64,000 nt of DNA from Methylocystis hirsuta (lineage in GTDB: Bacteria; Pseudomonadota; Alphaproteobacteria; Rhizobiales; Beijerinckiaceae). The notes under the pieces are model-generated. The model was not told where the DNA came from. It saw nothing but the letters and a program-made list of their open reading frames with translations, and searched no databases. How positions within the stretch are numbered: position 1 is the stretch's first letter; every line of letters starts with the position of its first letter. Positions 18,178 through 26,390 of this stretch are shown here, piece after piece. Where the stretch lies: positions 2,480,001 to 2,544,000 of the forward strand of contig NZ_QWDD01000001.1 in assembly GCF_003722355.1 (NCBI RefSeq), written 5' to 3'. The position numbers and the translations under genes are program-made.

Positions 18178-19149
18178 ATGCAAGGCAAGGCATTGCCCGA
18201 CCAAAGCGCGCAAGCGCAAGTTTACGTCGGCGTCGACGTCTGTAAAGACTGGCTCGACGTTTATTTCCATCCGCTTGGCAAGGCCCTGCGGATCGCCAAC
18301 GACCGTCACGGCTTGAAGCACCTGAAACGCGCGTGCGAAGGCGTCGCCATCGCGCGCCTCGTTTTGGAGGCGACCGGCAAGTATCATCGGCAAGCGCATC
18401 GCAGCCTTCATGCGGCGGGCCTGCCCGTAGCCGTGGTCAATCCGCTGCGTTCGCGATTGTTCGCCGAGGCGGTTGGCGCGCTCGCCAAGACCGATCGGAT
18501 CGACGCGCGCATGCTGGCGTTGCTTGGCGCGCGCCTCGATCCGGCCGCCGCGCCGCCGGCAGGCGAAGCCATGGACGGGCTGCAGGAGCTCGTGCGCGCC
18601 AGGCAATCCGCCGTGGCCGACAAGACCGCGCTCTCCAATCGCGCCGGCGAGGCTGAAACGGATTTTTTGCGCGTCGAGCTGGCGCAGCTCATCGCCGAGG
18701 CGGAACGTCATATTGCTCGCCTCGACGAAGAGATCGGACGACGCATCGACACCGACGAACGGCTGGCCGAGCGCTTTCGCATCCTTTTGTCGATCAAGGG
18801 CGTCGGCCCCATCGCGGCGATGACGCTCCTTTCCTGTCTTGGCGAAATCGGCGCTTGCTCGGGAAAAGGCGCGGCCATGCTCGCGGGCCTCGCCCCGATC
18901 GCCCGCGACAGTGGCGACAAAAATGGCCAGCGGCGCATCCGCGGAGGGCGCGCCCATGTGCGGACCGCCCTCTATATGGCGGCCGTCGCCGCCGCGAGAT
19001 GGAACCCTGATCTCGCCGCCTTTTACAAACGTCTACGCGAAAACGGAAAAGCCGCCAAAATCGCCATCACGGCCGTCATGCGAAAAATCGTCGTTCTCGC
19101 AAACGTCCTCATCCGTGAAAATCGTCAGTGGACCCCAACGCGGCCTTGA
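18178..19149 (+). CDS. IS110-family transposase (DEDD recombinase)
   Basis: A 323-residue IS110-type recombinase. The N-terminal RuvC-like DEDD domain is visible in VYVGVDVCKDWLDVYF (first Asp), LVLEATGKYH (Glu) and AKTDRIDARMLALL (Asp pair). A central coiled region (EAERHIARLDEEIGRR) leads to the C-terminal Tnp_20 domain, with GVGPIAAMTLLSCLGEIG and the catalytic-Ser segment APIARDSGDKNGQRRI. ATG 18178 follows GGGAG; ATG 18157 is the alternative. The long non-coding left end and short right end (a palindromic repeat starts 14 bp after the stop) fit the IS110 rather than the IS1111 group. The frame is intact, so the element may be active. Confidence 0.88.
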   Translation: MQGKALPDQSAQAQVYVGVDVCKDWLDVYFHPLGKALRIANDRHGLKHLKRACEGVAIARLVLEATGKYHRQAHRSLHAAGLPVAVVNPLRSRLFAEAVGALAKTDRIDARMLALLGARLDPAAAPPAGEAMDGLQELVRARQSAVADKTALSNRAGEAETDFLRVELAQLIAEAERHIARLDEEIGRRIDTDERLAERFRILLSIKGVGPIAAMTLLSCLGEIGACSGKGAAMLAGLAPIARDSGDKNGQRRIRGGRAHVRTALYMAAVAAARWNPDLAAFYKRLRENGKAAKIAITAVMRKIVVLANVLIRENRQWTPTRP

Positions 19150-19163
19150 CACAAAACACAGAT

Positions 19164-19208
19164 GCTCATCCTGAGGAGGCCTCGAAGAGGCCGTCTCGAA
19201 GGACGAGG
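19164..19208. repeat. REP-like palindromic repeat (class 1)
   Basis: Begins GCTCATCCTGAGGAGGCC and ends CCGTCTCGAAGGACGAGG around a GCCTCGAAGAGGC stem-loop. Related copies occur at 22127-22170 (inside tatB) and twice in 32638-32815 (inside dgt). It lies just after the IS110 transposase, a typical neighbourhood because several IS110 elements target REP sequences. Confidence 0.75.
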
Positions 19209-19280
19209 AAACCCGCTTTCGTGTATTTTTCCTCACCCGATCGCCCTCGAGTTGCAGCCTCATTCTCCGGGAGATTTTTG

Positions 19281-19790
19281 ATGCGCTTACGACTTTCATT
19301 CTGGCTTGCGGCGTTGCTCGCCGCCGCTCCCGGCTGCGCCGCCGCTTTTGAGGCCTATGTGGCGGCGGTGATGCCGCTGCGCGTGAGCCCGAGTTCGGAC
19401 GCGCGGCCGGTTACGACGATGGCGGCGAATATTCCCTTCAATGTCCTGGGCTGCGGCCGCTGGTGCCAGGTGCAATATGGCGGGACCATGGGTTATGTCC
19501 CGGCGCCGCTTGTCATCCCCGGCGCGCCGCCGACCGCGCCCGGCTCGGGCCTATTGGGATTTCTGGCCGCTCCCGTGGTGCTGCCCGTCGCGGCGCGCGA
19601 CCTGCTCAGCGACGGCTATGCGCCGCGCGCCGATTACGGCTATGGCTGGACGCCGTTTTTCGGGACGTCGCCCGAGCCCCATTGCGGTGTCGCCGCGAGC
19701 CGCGGGCGCTGCGTCCACCGACGGCGTTCAGCTCGGGATGCGCGCGAGGCCGCCCATGTAAGGCCGAAGGACGCGCGGAACGTCGACTGA
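19281..19790 (+). CDS. Secreted SH3-domain protein
   Basis: A 169-residue protein with a Sec signal peptide ([20 protein letters not shown], cleavage near AAAFEA) followed by one bacterial SH3 domain ([18 protein letters not shown] to [12 protein letters not shown], residues about 35-80). Such domains bind cell-wall peptides or other periplasmic partners. The C-terminal part is Gly/Pro/Tyr-rich and turns strongly Arg-rich in the last 30 residues, where the frame runs 63 bp into the convergent serS gene; that tail may be a late extension. The ATG at 19281 follows GGGAGA. Confidence 0.65.
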   Translation: MRLRLSFWLAALLAAAPGCAAAFEAYVAAVMPLRVSPSSDARPVTTMAANIPFNVLGCGRWCQVQYGGTMGYVPAPLVIPGAPPTAPGSGLLGFLAAPVVLPVAARDLLSDGYAPRADYGYGWTPFFGTSPEPHCGVAASRGRCVHRRRSARDAREAAHVRPKDARNVD

Positions 19791-21059
19791 GCCCTCGGCC
19801 TGCTGATAGTTCTCCAGCACCGCGACCATGGCGCGGCCGACCGCGACGCCGGAGCCGTTCAGCGTATGCACAAAACGCGGGCCCTTGCTCTCAGTGGGGC
19901 GATAGCGCGCATTCATGCGCCGCGCCTGGAAGTCGCCGCAAACCGAGCATGAGGAAATCTCGCGATACTTGCCCTGCCCCGGCAGCCAGACTTCGAGATC
20001 ATAGGTCTTTTGCGACGCGAAGCCCATGTCGCCTGTGCAGAGCACGACCTTGCGATAGGGCAGTTCGAGAAGCTGCAAGACCTTCTCGGCGCACCCGGTC
20101 ATGCGCTCATGTTCTTCGAGCGAATCTTCCGGCGTCGTGATCGACACGAGCTCGACCTTGTAGAACTGATGCTGGCGGATCATGCCGCGCGTATCCTTGC
20201 CGGCGGCGCCGGCTTCTGCGCGGAAGCAATAGGTGCCAGCGGTCATGCGCATTGGCAGTTGCGCCTCGTCGAGGATGGATTCGCGCACGAGATTGGTGAG
20301 CGGGACTTCGGCGGTCGGAATGAGCCAGTAATCGGCAGTCGGCATTAGGGCTTCGGCAGTCGACTGCCGACTGCCGATTTGCCGACCTGCCGTCACCGAA
20401 AATTGATCCTCCCGAAACTTCGGCAATTGCGCCGTGCCGAACATTGCGTCGTCGCGCACGAGAAGCGGCGGGCTCACCTCCATATAGCCATGCTCGTTCG
20501 TATGCAGATCGAGCATGAATTGCGCGAGCGCGCGCTCCAAGCGCGCCAACCCACCCTTGTTGACGACGAAACGCGCGCCGGAGATTTTCGCCGCCGTTTC
20601 GAAATCCATCAGCCCGAGGCCTTCGCCGATTTCGAAATGCTCCTTCGGCGTAAAATCAAATACGCGCGGCTCGCCCCAGCGCGCGACTTCGACATTGTCG
20701 TTCTCGTCGGCGCCGTCGGGAACTTCATCGAGCGGCGCGTTGGGAAGGCTCGCCAGCGCGTTGTCGAGTTCGGCGATCGCATAGCGCTCGGCCTCTTCGA
20801 GCGCCGGCCAGTTTTCCTTGATCTGCGCGACTTCGGCTTTGAGCGCTTCAGCTTTCGCGCCATCGCCAGCCTTCATCGCCGCGCCAATTTCTTTCGAAGC
20901 CGAATTGCGCCGCTCTTGCGCGCGCTGCAATTCGCCGATCGCGGCGCGGCGCGCATCGTCAAAGGCGAGAAGCTGCGTTGAGATCGGCTCCAGCCCGCGC
21001 CGCGCGCGGCCAGAATCGAAAATGTCTCGGTTCTCGCGAATCCATTTGATGTCGTACAT
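19728..21059 (-). CDS. serS: Seryl-tRNA synthetase
   Basis: A 443-residue class II synthetase that charges tRNA-Ser. The N-terminal long coiled-coil tRNA-binding arm spans residues about 30-100. Motif 2 ([20 protein letters not shown]) and motif 3 ([18 protein letters not shown], then RVLRPYMGG) are intact. An oddity lies just before [10 protein letters not shown]: an extra segment of about 15-20 residues (near [20 protein letters not shown]), encoded by short CTGCCGA-type repeats and a CGGCAGTCGACTGCCG palindrome at 20354-20369. It keeps the frame, so the enzyme is presumably functional. serS sits between tatC and the SH3 gene. Confidence 0.93.
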   Translation of the reverse strand: MYDIKWIRENRDIFDSGRARRGLEPISTQLLAFDDARRAAIGELQRAQERRNSASKEIGAAMKAGDGAKAEALKAEVAQIKENWPALEEAERYAIAELDNALASLPNAPLDEVPDGADENDNVEVARWGEPRVFDFTPKEHFEIGEGLGLMDFETAAKISGARFVVNKGGLARLERALAQFMLDLHTNEHGYMEVSPPLLVRDDAMFGTAQLPKFREDQFSVTAGRQIGSRQSTAEALMPTADYWLIPTAEVPLTNLVRESILDEAQLPMRMTAGTYCFRAEAGAAGKDTRGMIRQHQFYKVELVSITTPEDSLEEHERMTGCAEKVLQLLELPYRKVVLCTGDMGFASQKTYDLEVWLPGQGKYREISSCSVCGDFQARRMNARYRPTESKGPRFVHTLNGSGVAVGRAMVAVLENYQQAEGSVDVPRVLRPYMGGLARIPS

Positions 21060-21105
21060 ATCGGCCTGCTGGCGCTGGGGAGTAATGGGCGAACTGTTGC
21101 AAACG

Positions 21106-21213
21106 CGTCATGCCCGGCCTTGTGCCGGGCATCCACGCAACGCCGCTACGACAGCATTTCAAACGAGCCGCAGCATCTCGGCGTGGATGGCCGGGACAAG
21201 CCCGGCCATGACG
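21106..21213. repeat. Composite inverted repeat (class 2 palindromic element)
   Basis: Lies between serS and tatC. The left arm begins CGTCATGCCCGGCCTTGTGC and the right arm ends GACAAGCCCGGCCATGACG, so the 108-bp unit can fold back on itself. Each arm also holds its own small hairpin (GCCCGGC...GCCGGGC and GGCCGGG...CCCGGCC). Similar elements are common between genes in Hyphomicrobiales; any role in mRNA stability or termination is inferred. Confidence 0.7.
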
Positions 21214-21279
21214 GCGGGGGCTTTGTCGAGGCGTCTTTCTCTCGCGGGCATGTGGCAGGGTCAAGCGGCGTGATGTCGC

Positions 21280-22074
21280 CTATGATCCGCCGCTCGCCGT
21301 TGCTTGCGCCGCGGCGCGCTTCTTCTCGACCATGCGCACGGCGTAAATCGACGCCTCGTAGAGCAGCACGCCCGGCACCGCGAGCGCGAGCTGCGAGAAC
21401 ACGTCCGGCGGCGTCAAAACCGCCGCGACGATGAAGACGAGCACGACGGCGTAACGCCGTTTCTCTTTGAGAAACTCCGACGTCACGATGCCGACCTGAC
21501 CGAGCAGCGTCAAAACCACCGGCAATTGAAAGACGATGCCGAAGGCGAGCACGAGCGTCATGATCAGCGAAAGATATTCGGAGACGCGCGGCAGCAGTTC
21601 GATCTGCGCCTTGCCCGGTTCATTCGCCTGCTGCATCCCCATGAAGAAACGCAGCAGATTGGGCATCACCAGAAAATAGACGACGAGCGCGCCGAAGGCG
21701 AAGAAGATCGGCGTCGCGAAAAGATAGGGCCGGAACGCCCTGCGCTCATGCTTGTAGAGCCCGGGCGCGACGAAGGCGTAAATCTGCGACAGCACGATCG
21801 GGCAGGACAGAAACGCCGCCATAAACAGCGCGACCTTGATCTGGGTGAAGAAATATTCCTGCGGCGCCGTGTAGATCAGCCGCGCCTCAGGGCCAGCGAC
21901 CTGCGTGTAGGGAATGAGAAGCAGATTGTAGATATCCTTGGCGAAGAAGAAGGAGAGCACGAACATCGCGAGAAAGGCGAGCAGCGCCTTGATCAGGCGC
22001 TCGCGCAATTCCATCAGATGTTCAATGAGCGGCGCCTTGCTGGCCTCGATTTCGGCTTCGTCCGCCTCGTTCAT
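21280..22074 (-). CDS. tatC: Twin-arginine translocase subunit TatC
   Basis: A 264-residue inner-membrane protein that binds Tat signal peptides together with TatB. Six transmembrane helices can be drawn from the hydrophobic segments. The conserved N-terminal [13 protein letters not shown], the [12 protein letters not shown] region of the second helix and the central [14 protein letters not shown] segment are family-typical. The start codon overlaps the tatB stop by 4 bp (ATGA). It completes tatA-tatB-tatC, followed by serS. Confidence 0.93.
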   Translation of the reverse strand: MNEADEAEIEASKAPLIEHLMELRERLIKALLAFLAMFVLSFFFAKDIYNLLLIPYTQVAGPEARLIYTAPQEYFFTQIKVALFMAAFLSCPIVLSQIYAFVAPGLYKHERRAFRPYLFATPIFFAFGALVVYFLVMPNLLRFFMGMQQANEPGKAQIELLPRVSEYLSLIMTLVLAFGIVFQLPVVLTLLGQVGIVTSEFLKEKRRYAVVLVFIVAAVLTPPDVFSQLALAVPGVLLYEASIYAVRMVEKKRAAAQATASGGS

Positions 22075-22502
22075 GTGGCGGCCTTCTTCGACGAATCGGC
22101 CTGCTGGGTTTCAGGAAAACCAGAGCCCTCATCCTGAGGAGCGGCCAAAGGCCGCGTCTCGAAGGATGCGATTGGCGCATCCTCATCCTTCGACGGCTTT
22201 GCGTCGCCTCTGATTGCGTCGCTGATCTGCTTACGCGCTTCGGCCATCGGATCGAAGGCGACGTCGAGCTTCACGCTCTCCTTTACGGCGTCCCTCACCT
22301 CGCTGACCTCCTTGCGCAGATCATCGAGCTCGGCCTCGCGCATCGCCTCCATGAATTGTCCCTGAAATTCCGCCGCCATGCGGCGCATCTTGCCGGTGAA
22401 CTGCCCGAGCGTGCGCAAGACGCGCGGCAAATCCTTCGAGGGAATCGCAATAAGCGCGACAATGGCGATGACGATGAGCTTGCCGGGTTCGAGATCGAAC
22501 AT
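22071..22502 (-). CDS. tatB: Twin-arginine translocase subunit TatB
   Basis: A 143-residue TatB. One N-terminal transmembrane helix ([20 protein letters not shown]) is followed by an amphipathic helix ([20 protein letters not shown]) and a charged C-terminal tail. ATG 22502 (MFDLEPGKL) is the canonical start. About 15 codons of the tail (22127-22170) are a complete class 1 REP element read in frame ([14 protein letters not shown]). The tail is poorly conserved in TatB, so the insertion is likely tolerated. The gene overlaps tatC by 4 bp. Confidence 0.92.
   Translation of the reverse strand: MFDLEPGKLIVIAIVALIAIPSKDLPRVLRTLGQFTGKMRRMAAEFQGQFMEAMREAELDDLRKEVSEVRDAVKESVKLDVAFDPMAEARKQISDAIRGDAKPSKDEDAPIASFETRPLAAPQDEGSGFPETQQADSSKKAAT
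22127..22170. repeat. REP-like palindromic repeat (class 1) inside tatB
   Basis: Runs from CCTCATCCTGAGGAG through a GCGGCC-AAA-GGCCGC stem to GTCTCGAAGGATGCG. It matches the repeat at 19164-19208 and those in dgt, but here lies wholly within the tatB reading frame without adding a stop. Confidence 0.8.
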
Positions 22503-22523
22503 GCGTGTTGCTCGGGCGCCCTG

Positions 22524-22650
22524 CACCCTCCCCTTGAGGGGGAGGGTCGAAGCGCGAAGCGCTTCGGGGTGGGGTGACGACGGCGAGGCATAAGGGCTAT
22601 CTCACCCCGCCCCGCGCTTTCAGCGCGATCCTCCCCCTCAAGGGGAGGGC
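22524..22650. repeat. Inverted repeat between tatA and tatB (class 3)
   Basis: Occupies most of the 155 bp between tatA and tatB. Each end carries a G/C-tract hairpin (CCTCCCCTTGAGGGGGAGG at 22527-22545 and CTCCCCCTCAAGGGGAG near 22631-22647), with GGGGTGGGGTGA and its complement TCACCCCGCCCC further in. The whole can fold on itself. It separates two genes that are normally tightly linked and may cause tatA transcript to be processed away from tatBC; that is inference. Confidence 0.7.
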
Positions 22651-22657
22651 GTCGACG

Positions 22658-22900
22658 CTAGATTTTTTTCGTTTCCGAGGACTTCTCCTCGCCGCTTTGT
22701 TCCGCTGCCTGATGCCGCAGCGTCTTTGGCGTTTCCTTCACGTCGTCGGCTGCGACATCGTCTTCCGACATGCCCTTCTTGAAGGCCTTGATGCCCTTGG
22801 CGACGTCGCCCATCACGTCGGAAATCTTGAACTTGCTGCCGAATAAAATGAAGACGACCGCGCCGACAATGATCCAATGCCAGATCGACAAACCGCCCAT
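22658..22900 (-). CDS. tatA: Twin-arginine translocase subunit TatA
   Basis: An 80-residue pore-forming subunit of the Tat system. The N-terminal transmembrane helix ([19 protein letters not shown]) with the FGSKF hinge leads to the amphipathic helix ([15 protein letters not shown]) and an acidic tail. ATG 22900 gives the canonical [12 protein letters not shown] start; longer frames lack support. It lies downstream of scpB and upstream of tatB. Confidence 0.93.
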   Translation of the reverse strand: MGGLSIWHWIIVGAVVFILFGSKFKISDVMGDVAKGIKAFKKGMSEDDVAADDVKETPKTLRHQAAEQSGEEKSSETKKI

Positions 22901-23065
22901 GGCGCGCACCCTTCGTAAAGAGAAAGCCGGGACGACCGGCGTTTGCCCGGAAACTATGCGCCCCTCGCCATAAAAACAAGGACGCGGCGCGCAGATGCAC
23001 GCCGCGGACATCCTTAAGGGACGTGGAAATTTCCTGTCACTTGACCGCGCCGCTCGGCGGCCCCG

Positions 23066-23821
23066 TCAAAGCTCCTCGTCGTCGGCGGCCTCGGGCGTCT
23101 CCGGCGCCTCGGGCTCGTCCGGGAACTCCATTTCGAGAAGCTCCGGCGCGTCGTCTTCAAGCGGCTCTTCATCGTCGCGCAACGCGGCGTCATCCGAGGG
23201 TTGCGGCACGCCGAAGCCCTTCGGCAGCCGGCCATCGAACAGCCCCGCGCCCTTGAGTTCGTCGAGCCCCGGCAGATCGCCGATCTGCTCAAACCCGAAA
23301 TGCATCAGGAAGGCGTCGGTCGTGCCATAGGTGATCGGCCGCCCCGGCGCCTTGCGGCGGCCGCGCAGCCTGATCCAGCCCGTATCGAGCAGCACGTCGA
23401 GCGTGCCTTTGGAAATGGCGACGCCGCGAATCTCTTCGATCTCGGCGCGAGTCGTCGGCTGGTGATAGGCGATGATCGCGAGCGTCTCCAGCGCGGCGCG
23501 GGAGAGTTTTTTCTCCTCGACCTGCTCGCGCGCCAGAATCCAGTTGAGGTCGGCGGCGGTCCGGAAAAACCACTTCTTGCCGACGCGGGTGAGAGTGACG
23601 CCGCGGCCCGCATAATGGGCGCGCAGCCGCTCAAGAACGCGCTCGAGATCGGCGCCCTCCTCGATGCGGCGCGCCATTTCCGCCTCATCGAGCGGCTCGG
23701 CGGAGGCGAAAAGCAGCGCCTCGATGATGCGCTCCGCTTCACGCAGCCGAGCCTCGTGACGCGCAAGCTCGTCGTCGCTGTTCACGTCAAAAAGTTCGAT
23801 CTTCTCCGCAGCCTGCGCCAC
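23066..23821 (-). CDS. scpB: Segregation and condensation protein B
   Basis: A 251-residue kleisin-associated winged-helix protein that works with ScpA and SMC in chromosome condensation. Two winged-helix units are visible (residues about 25-100 and 105-185), with the family block LSRAALETLAIIAYHQPTTR followed by the IRGVAISKGTLDVLLDTGWI segment. The C-terminal 60 residues are very acidic, as in many alphaproteobacterial ScpB proteins. It begins 24 bp after scpA. Confidence 0.93.
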   Translation of the reverse strand: MAQAAEKIELFDVNSDDELARHEARLREAERIIEALLFASAEPLDEAEMARRIEEGADLERVLERLRAHYAGRGVTLTRVGKKWFFRTAADLNWILAREQVEEKKLSRAALETLAIIAYHQPTTRAEIEEIRGVAISKGTLDVLLDTGWIRLRGRRKAPGRPITYGTTDAFLMHFGFEQIGDLPGLDELKGAGLFDGRLPKGFGVPQPSDDAALRDDEEPLEDDAPELLEMEFPDEPEAPETPEAADDEEL

Positions 23822-23845
23822 CGGATGTCTCCTTTAGTTCCGGGG

Positions 23846-24652
23846 CTAAGACGCGCCCGCAGTCTCTTCCGCTTCCTCAGGCCCCCGCCGCCGCACCCAA
23901 AGCGGGGCGAAGTGCCGGTCCTGACGGATGTCGAATCGCCCCTCCCGCACCATTTCGAGCGAAGCGGTAAAGGCCGAGGCGCGCACGGTGCGCGCCGTCT
24001 GCATGTCCACACAGTAATGCAGCAAAAAATCGTCGAGCACGGTCCATTCCGTCGCGACGCCGACCAGCCGTTCGAGGGCTTCGCGCGCCTCGGCCAAAGA
24101 CCAGACCGCGCGCTGGCGCAGCACCACGCGCGACGTCGCCGTCTTCTGGCGCTGCCGGGCGTAAGCCGACAGAAGATCGTAAAGGCTCGCCTGAAATTTG
24201 GGATGCGAGATCGTCTCAACGCCTTCAGGGCCGCCGCGCAGAAACATGTCGCGCCCCAGCCGCGCGCGCTCGGTAAGCCTGTCGGCGGCGCGCCGAATGA
24301 GCTCCAGCCTGCGCAGGCGCTCGGCGAGCGCGGCGGCGAGATCGGAGGCGGACGGCTCGTCGCCTTTCGGCGGATCCGGCAGCAGCAGCCGCGACTTCAA
24401 AAAGGCGAGCCAGGCCGCCATCACCAGATAGTCAGCGGCGAGTTCGAGGCGCACGCGGCGCGCCGCCTCGATGAAGGCGAGATATTGCTCGGCGAGCGCG
24501 AGGATCGAAATGCGGGCGAGATCGACCTTCTGCCGGCGCGCAAGCTCGAGCAGCAGATCGAGCGGCCCTTCGAACCCGTCGACGTCGACGAGAAAGGCCT
24601 CTTCGCCCTCATTGCGGGGCTCGTCCAGCTCGAAGCTCAGTTCCTGGGCCAT
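23846..24652 (-). CDS. scpA: Segregation and condensation protein A (kleisin)
   Basis: A 268-residue kleisin that bridges the SMC heads. The N-terminal FEGPLDLLLELARRQKVDLA block is diagnostic; the C-terminal winged helix (VVLRQRAVWSLAEAREALER onward) binds the other SMC head. It is directly followed by scpB. In related genomes nagZ lies directly upstream; here about 1.7 kb with two toxin-antitoxin pairs intervenes. Confidence 0.93.
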   Translation of the reverse strand: MAQELSFELDEPRNEGEEAFLVDVDGFEGPLDLLLELARRQKVDLARISILALAEQYLAFIEAARRVRLELAADYLVMAAWLAFLKSRLLLPDPPKGDEPSASDLAAALAERLRRLELIRRAADRLTERARLGRDMFLRGGPEGVETISHPKFQASLYDLLSAYARQRQKTATSRVVLRQRAVWSLAEAREALERLVGVATEWTVLDDFLLHYCVDMQTARTVRASAFTASLEMVREGRFDIRQDRHFAPLWVRRRGPEEAEETAGAS

Positions 24653-24780
24653 TCTCGAATTGCGCCTGTTTCCTCTACGAATCGGCGTGCCCGAGCGTTT
24701 CGGCGCGAGATTGGCCCCGATGGCCCGCTATCGCAAGCGCAGCCGGCGCTTTGGGAGCGCCGGTCCACAGGAGAGAGCCG

Positions 24781-25191
24781 CTATCGAAAGGGGTCGAGGA
24801 TCTGCAGATTGTCGATGACCTGCCCGTGAGAAAGGTCTTCGGAATAAAGCCGCGCGCACCCCTGCGCTTGCGCAGCGGCGACGATCGCGGCGTCCCAATA
24901 AGAAAATCCATAGCGCGATTTGATGTCCAGCGCGGCGTTGACGATCGCCAGCGTGATGTCCTGAACCTGAAACCTCTGCCACGCGCGGACGAGACCAGCG
25001 GCGATGTCATGCGGTAAGGCGTCCGGCCGCGAGGCTCGCGTCGCCTGCACATAGAACTCCTGCAAAACCTGCGTCGACAGGCTCCAGTCGTCCTGATCCA
25101 GCAATGCGATCGACCGCTCGCGTTTTTCCGCCTCAGACGGATCACGGCTGATCGAGTAGAGGAGAATATTGGTGTCCAGAAAACCCGTCAC
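24781..25191 (-). CDS. VapC-type PIN-domain toxin
   Basis: A 136-residue PIN-domain ribonuclease, the likely toxin of a VapBC pair. The acidic active-site set is visible: Asp in FLDTNILLYS, Glu in VLQEFYVQAT, Asp in FSYWDAAIVAAA, and the Glu-Asp of LYSEDLSHG. Its start overlaps the antitoxin stop by 4 bp (ATGA), giving the standard antitoxin-first order. The probable target is tRNA or rRNA, by family. The pair sits between scpA and nagZ, an otherwise conserved junction. Confidence 0.88.
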   Translation of the reverse strand: MTGFLDTNILLYSISRDPSEAEKRERSIALLDQDDWSLSTQVLQEFYVQATRASRPDALPHDIAAGLVRAWQRFQVQDITLAIVNAALDIKSRYGFSYWDAAIVAAAQAQGCARLYSEDLSHGQVIDNLQILDPFR

Positions 25192-25439
25192 CGTTTTTTG
25201 CGCCCGATTTGCCTCTCATGAACGCTCTGGCGCGAGAGCCGATCCGAAGCGCAAAATTCCTGGATTTGCGCGCGGAGGTCCTGCTCCTGGCGCTTCAGCC
25301 GGTCAAACTCCGTGCCTTCCGAAGCGAATTCAATCAGGAAACGGCGAACCACCGCGGACACCGAGGTATCCTCCTGCGCCGCTCTGATCCGCGCCCGGCG
25401 ATACAGCTCGTCATCTAGTGAAACTGTGATATTTTTCAT
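25188..25439 (-). CDS. VapB-type ribbon-helix-helix antitoxin
   Basis: An 83-residue protein. The N-terminal ribbon-helix-helix (KNITVSLDDELYRRARIRAA to VSAVVRRFLIEF) would bind DNA and autoregulate. The charged C-terminal half would wrap the VapC toxin. It is encoded first and is coupled to vapC by a 4-bp overlap. Confidence 0.82.
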   Translation of the reverse strand: MKNITVSLDDELYRRARIRAAQEDTSVSAVVRRFLIEFASEGTEFDRLKRQEQDLRAQIQEFCASDRLSRQSVHERQIGRKKR

Positions 25440-25710
25440 ATTTGCACAGTATCACTGGAGGCCGACAAAGGGCAAGAGCTCCAATCACCACGCTTATCAG
25501 CTGATCGGGTTTGTAATCGCTGGTTGGGCCGCCATTGCATGGGCAATACCCTGAGGGGAGCAACCGCCTCTGTTCCGGTTGTCGAAGGAGCTGTTCGACG
25601 ACCAGCTCAAGCCGACGACGACAGCCGACGCCCGCGAATTGCACACTATCCGCAGTGCGCTCGGGCTTCAGCGTCGGCGGATACTAGAGGACCAGACCTC
25701 GAACTGTTAT

Positions 25711-26013
25711 ATGCAGGGCATGAGACGTAAAGATGCACTGGATCGACTGCTTGATCGCCAGGCAGATTTGCAGAAGCTTGGCGTCAAGCGGCTCTATATG
25801 TTCGGTTCGACTGCGCGCGACGCAGCGGTAGAGCATTCCGACGTAGACCTGTTTTTCGACTATGAAAAAGGCCGTTTCGGCCTCTTCGAATTGATGGACG
25901 TGAAGGAATTTGCGGCTCGAATTCTCGGCGGCCGCGTTGACATCATGACGCGCGACAGCCTGCATAAGCGCCTAAGGCCGCAGATTGAGGCGACAGCGCT
26001 TCGCGTCTTTTAA
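25711..26013 (+). CDS. MNT-type minimal nucleotidyltransferase antitoxin
   Basis: A small nucleotidyltransferase of about 97-100 residues. The catalytic motif GSTARDAAVEHSDVDLFFDY has the GSxAR and the DxD pair, and a third Asp follows in GRVDIMTRD. Such proteins (MntA) neutralise a HEPN RNase, in known cases by adding AMP to it. ATG 25711 or 25720 are both possible; a longer frame from 25579 has no support. The stop overlaps the next start (TAATG). Confidence 0.8.
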   Translation: MQGMRRKDALDRLLDRQADLQKLGVKRLYMFGSTARDAAVEHSDVDLFFDYEKGRFGLFELMDVKEFAARILGGRVDIMTRDSLHKRLRPQIEATALRVF

Positions 26014-26375
26014 TGAACCCGCGCTCGGCTGCTCTCCGTCTGTTGGACATCATCGAAGCGATCGAGCGCGTGCAAACCGTAATGGCGGACCTATCGCTCG
26101 ACGCCTACGAGACGGATTGGCAAAGGCAGTGGGTCGTGGAGCGCGGCATTGAGATCATTTCGGAGGCCAGCCGTCACCTCTCTGATGAGATCAAGACTCG
26201 GCATCCCGAAATTCCTTGGAAAAAGGTGGCCGGCATCGGCAATGTGCTGCGTCACGATTATGAGAGCGTCGCCGCTGCCATCATATGGAAATTGGCGCGG
26301 ATCGATCTTGGCCTGTTGGAACAAGCCTGTCGTGAGGAATTGCGCGCGTTACGTGATAGCGGTCTCAGCGACTGA
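26013..26375 (+). CDS. HepT-like HEPN-domain (DUF86) toxin
   Basis: A 120-residue all-helical HEPN protein, the partner of the MNT gene it overlaps by 1 bp. The family block IPWKKVAGIGNVLRHDYESV is clear. The usual R-N-x-x-x-H RNase motif reads G-N-V-L-R-H here: the His and the HDY that is AMP-modified in characterised systems are kept, but the Arg is moved by four positions. Whether RNase activity survives is uncertain. It ends 15 bp before the convergent nagZ stop. Confidence 0.78.
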   Translation: MNPRSAALRLLDIIEAIERVQTVMADLSLDAYETDWQRQWVVERGIEIISEASRHLSDEIKTRHPEIPWKKVAGIGNVLRHDYESVAAAIIWKLARIDLGLLEQACREELRALRDSGLSD

Positions 26376-26390
26376 AGCCATCACGCATTT

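Noticed and set aside
22524..22650. Simple rho-independent terminator between tatA and tatB
   Set aside because: It is a long fold-back repeat of dispersed type without a T-tract and lies inside a normally co-transcribed set.
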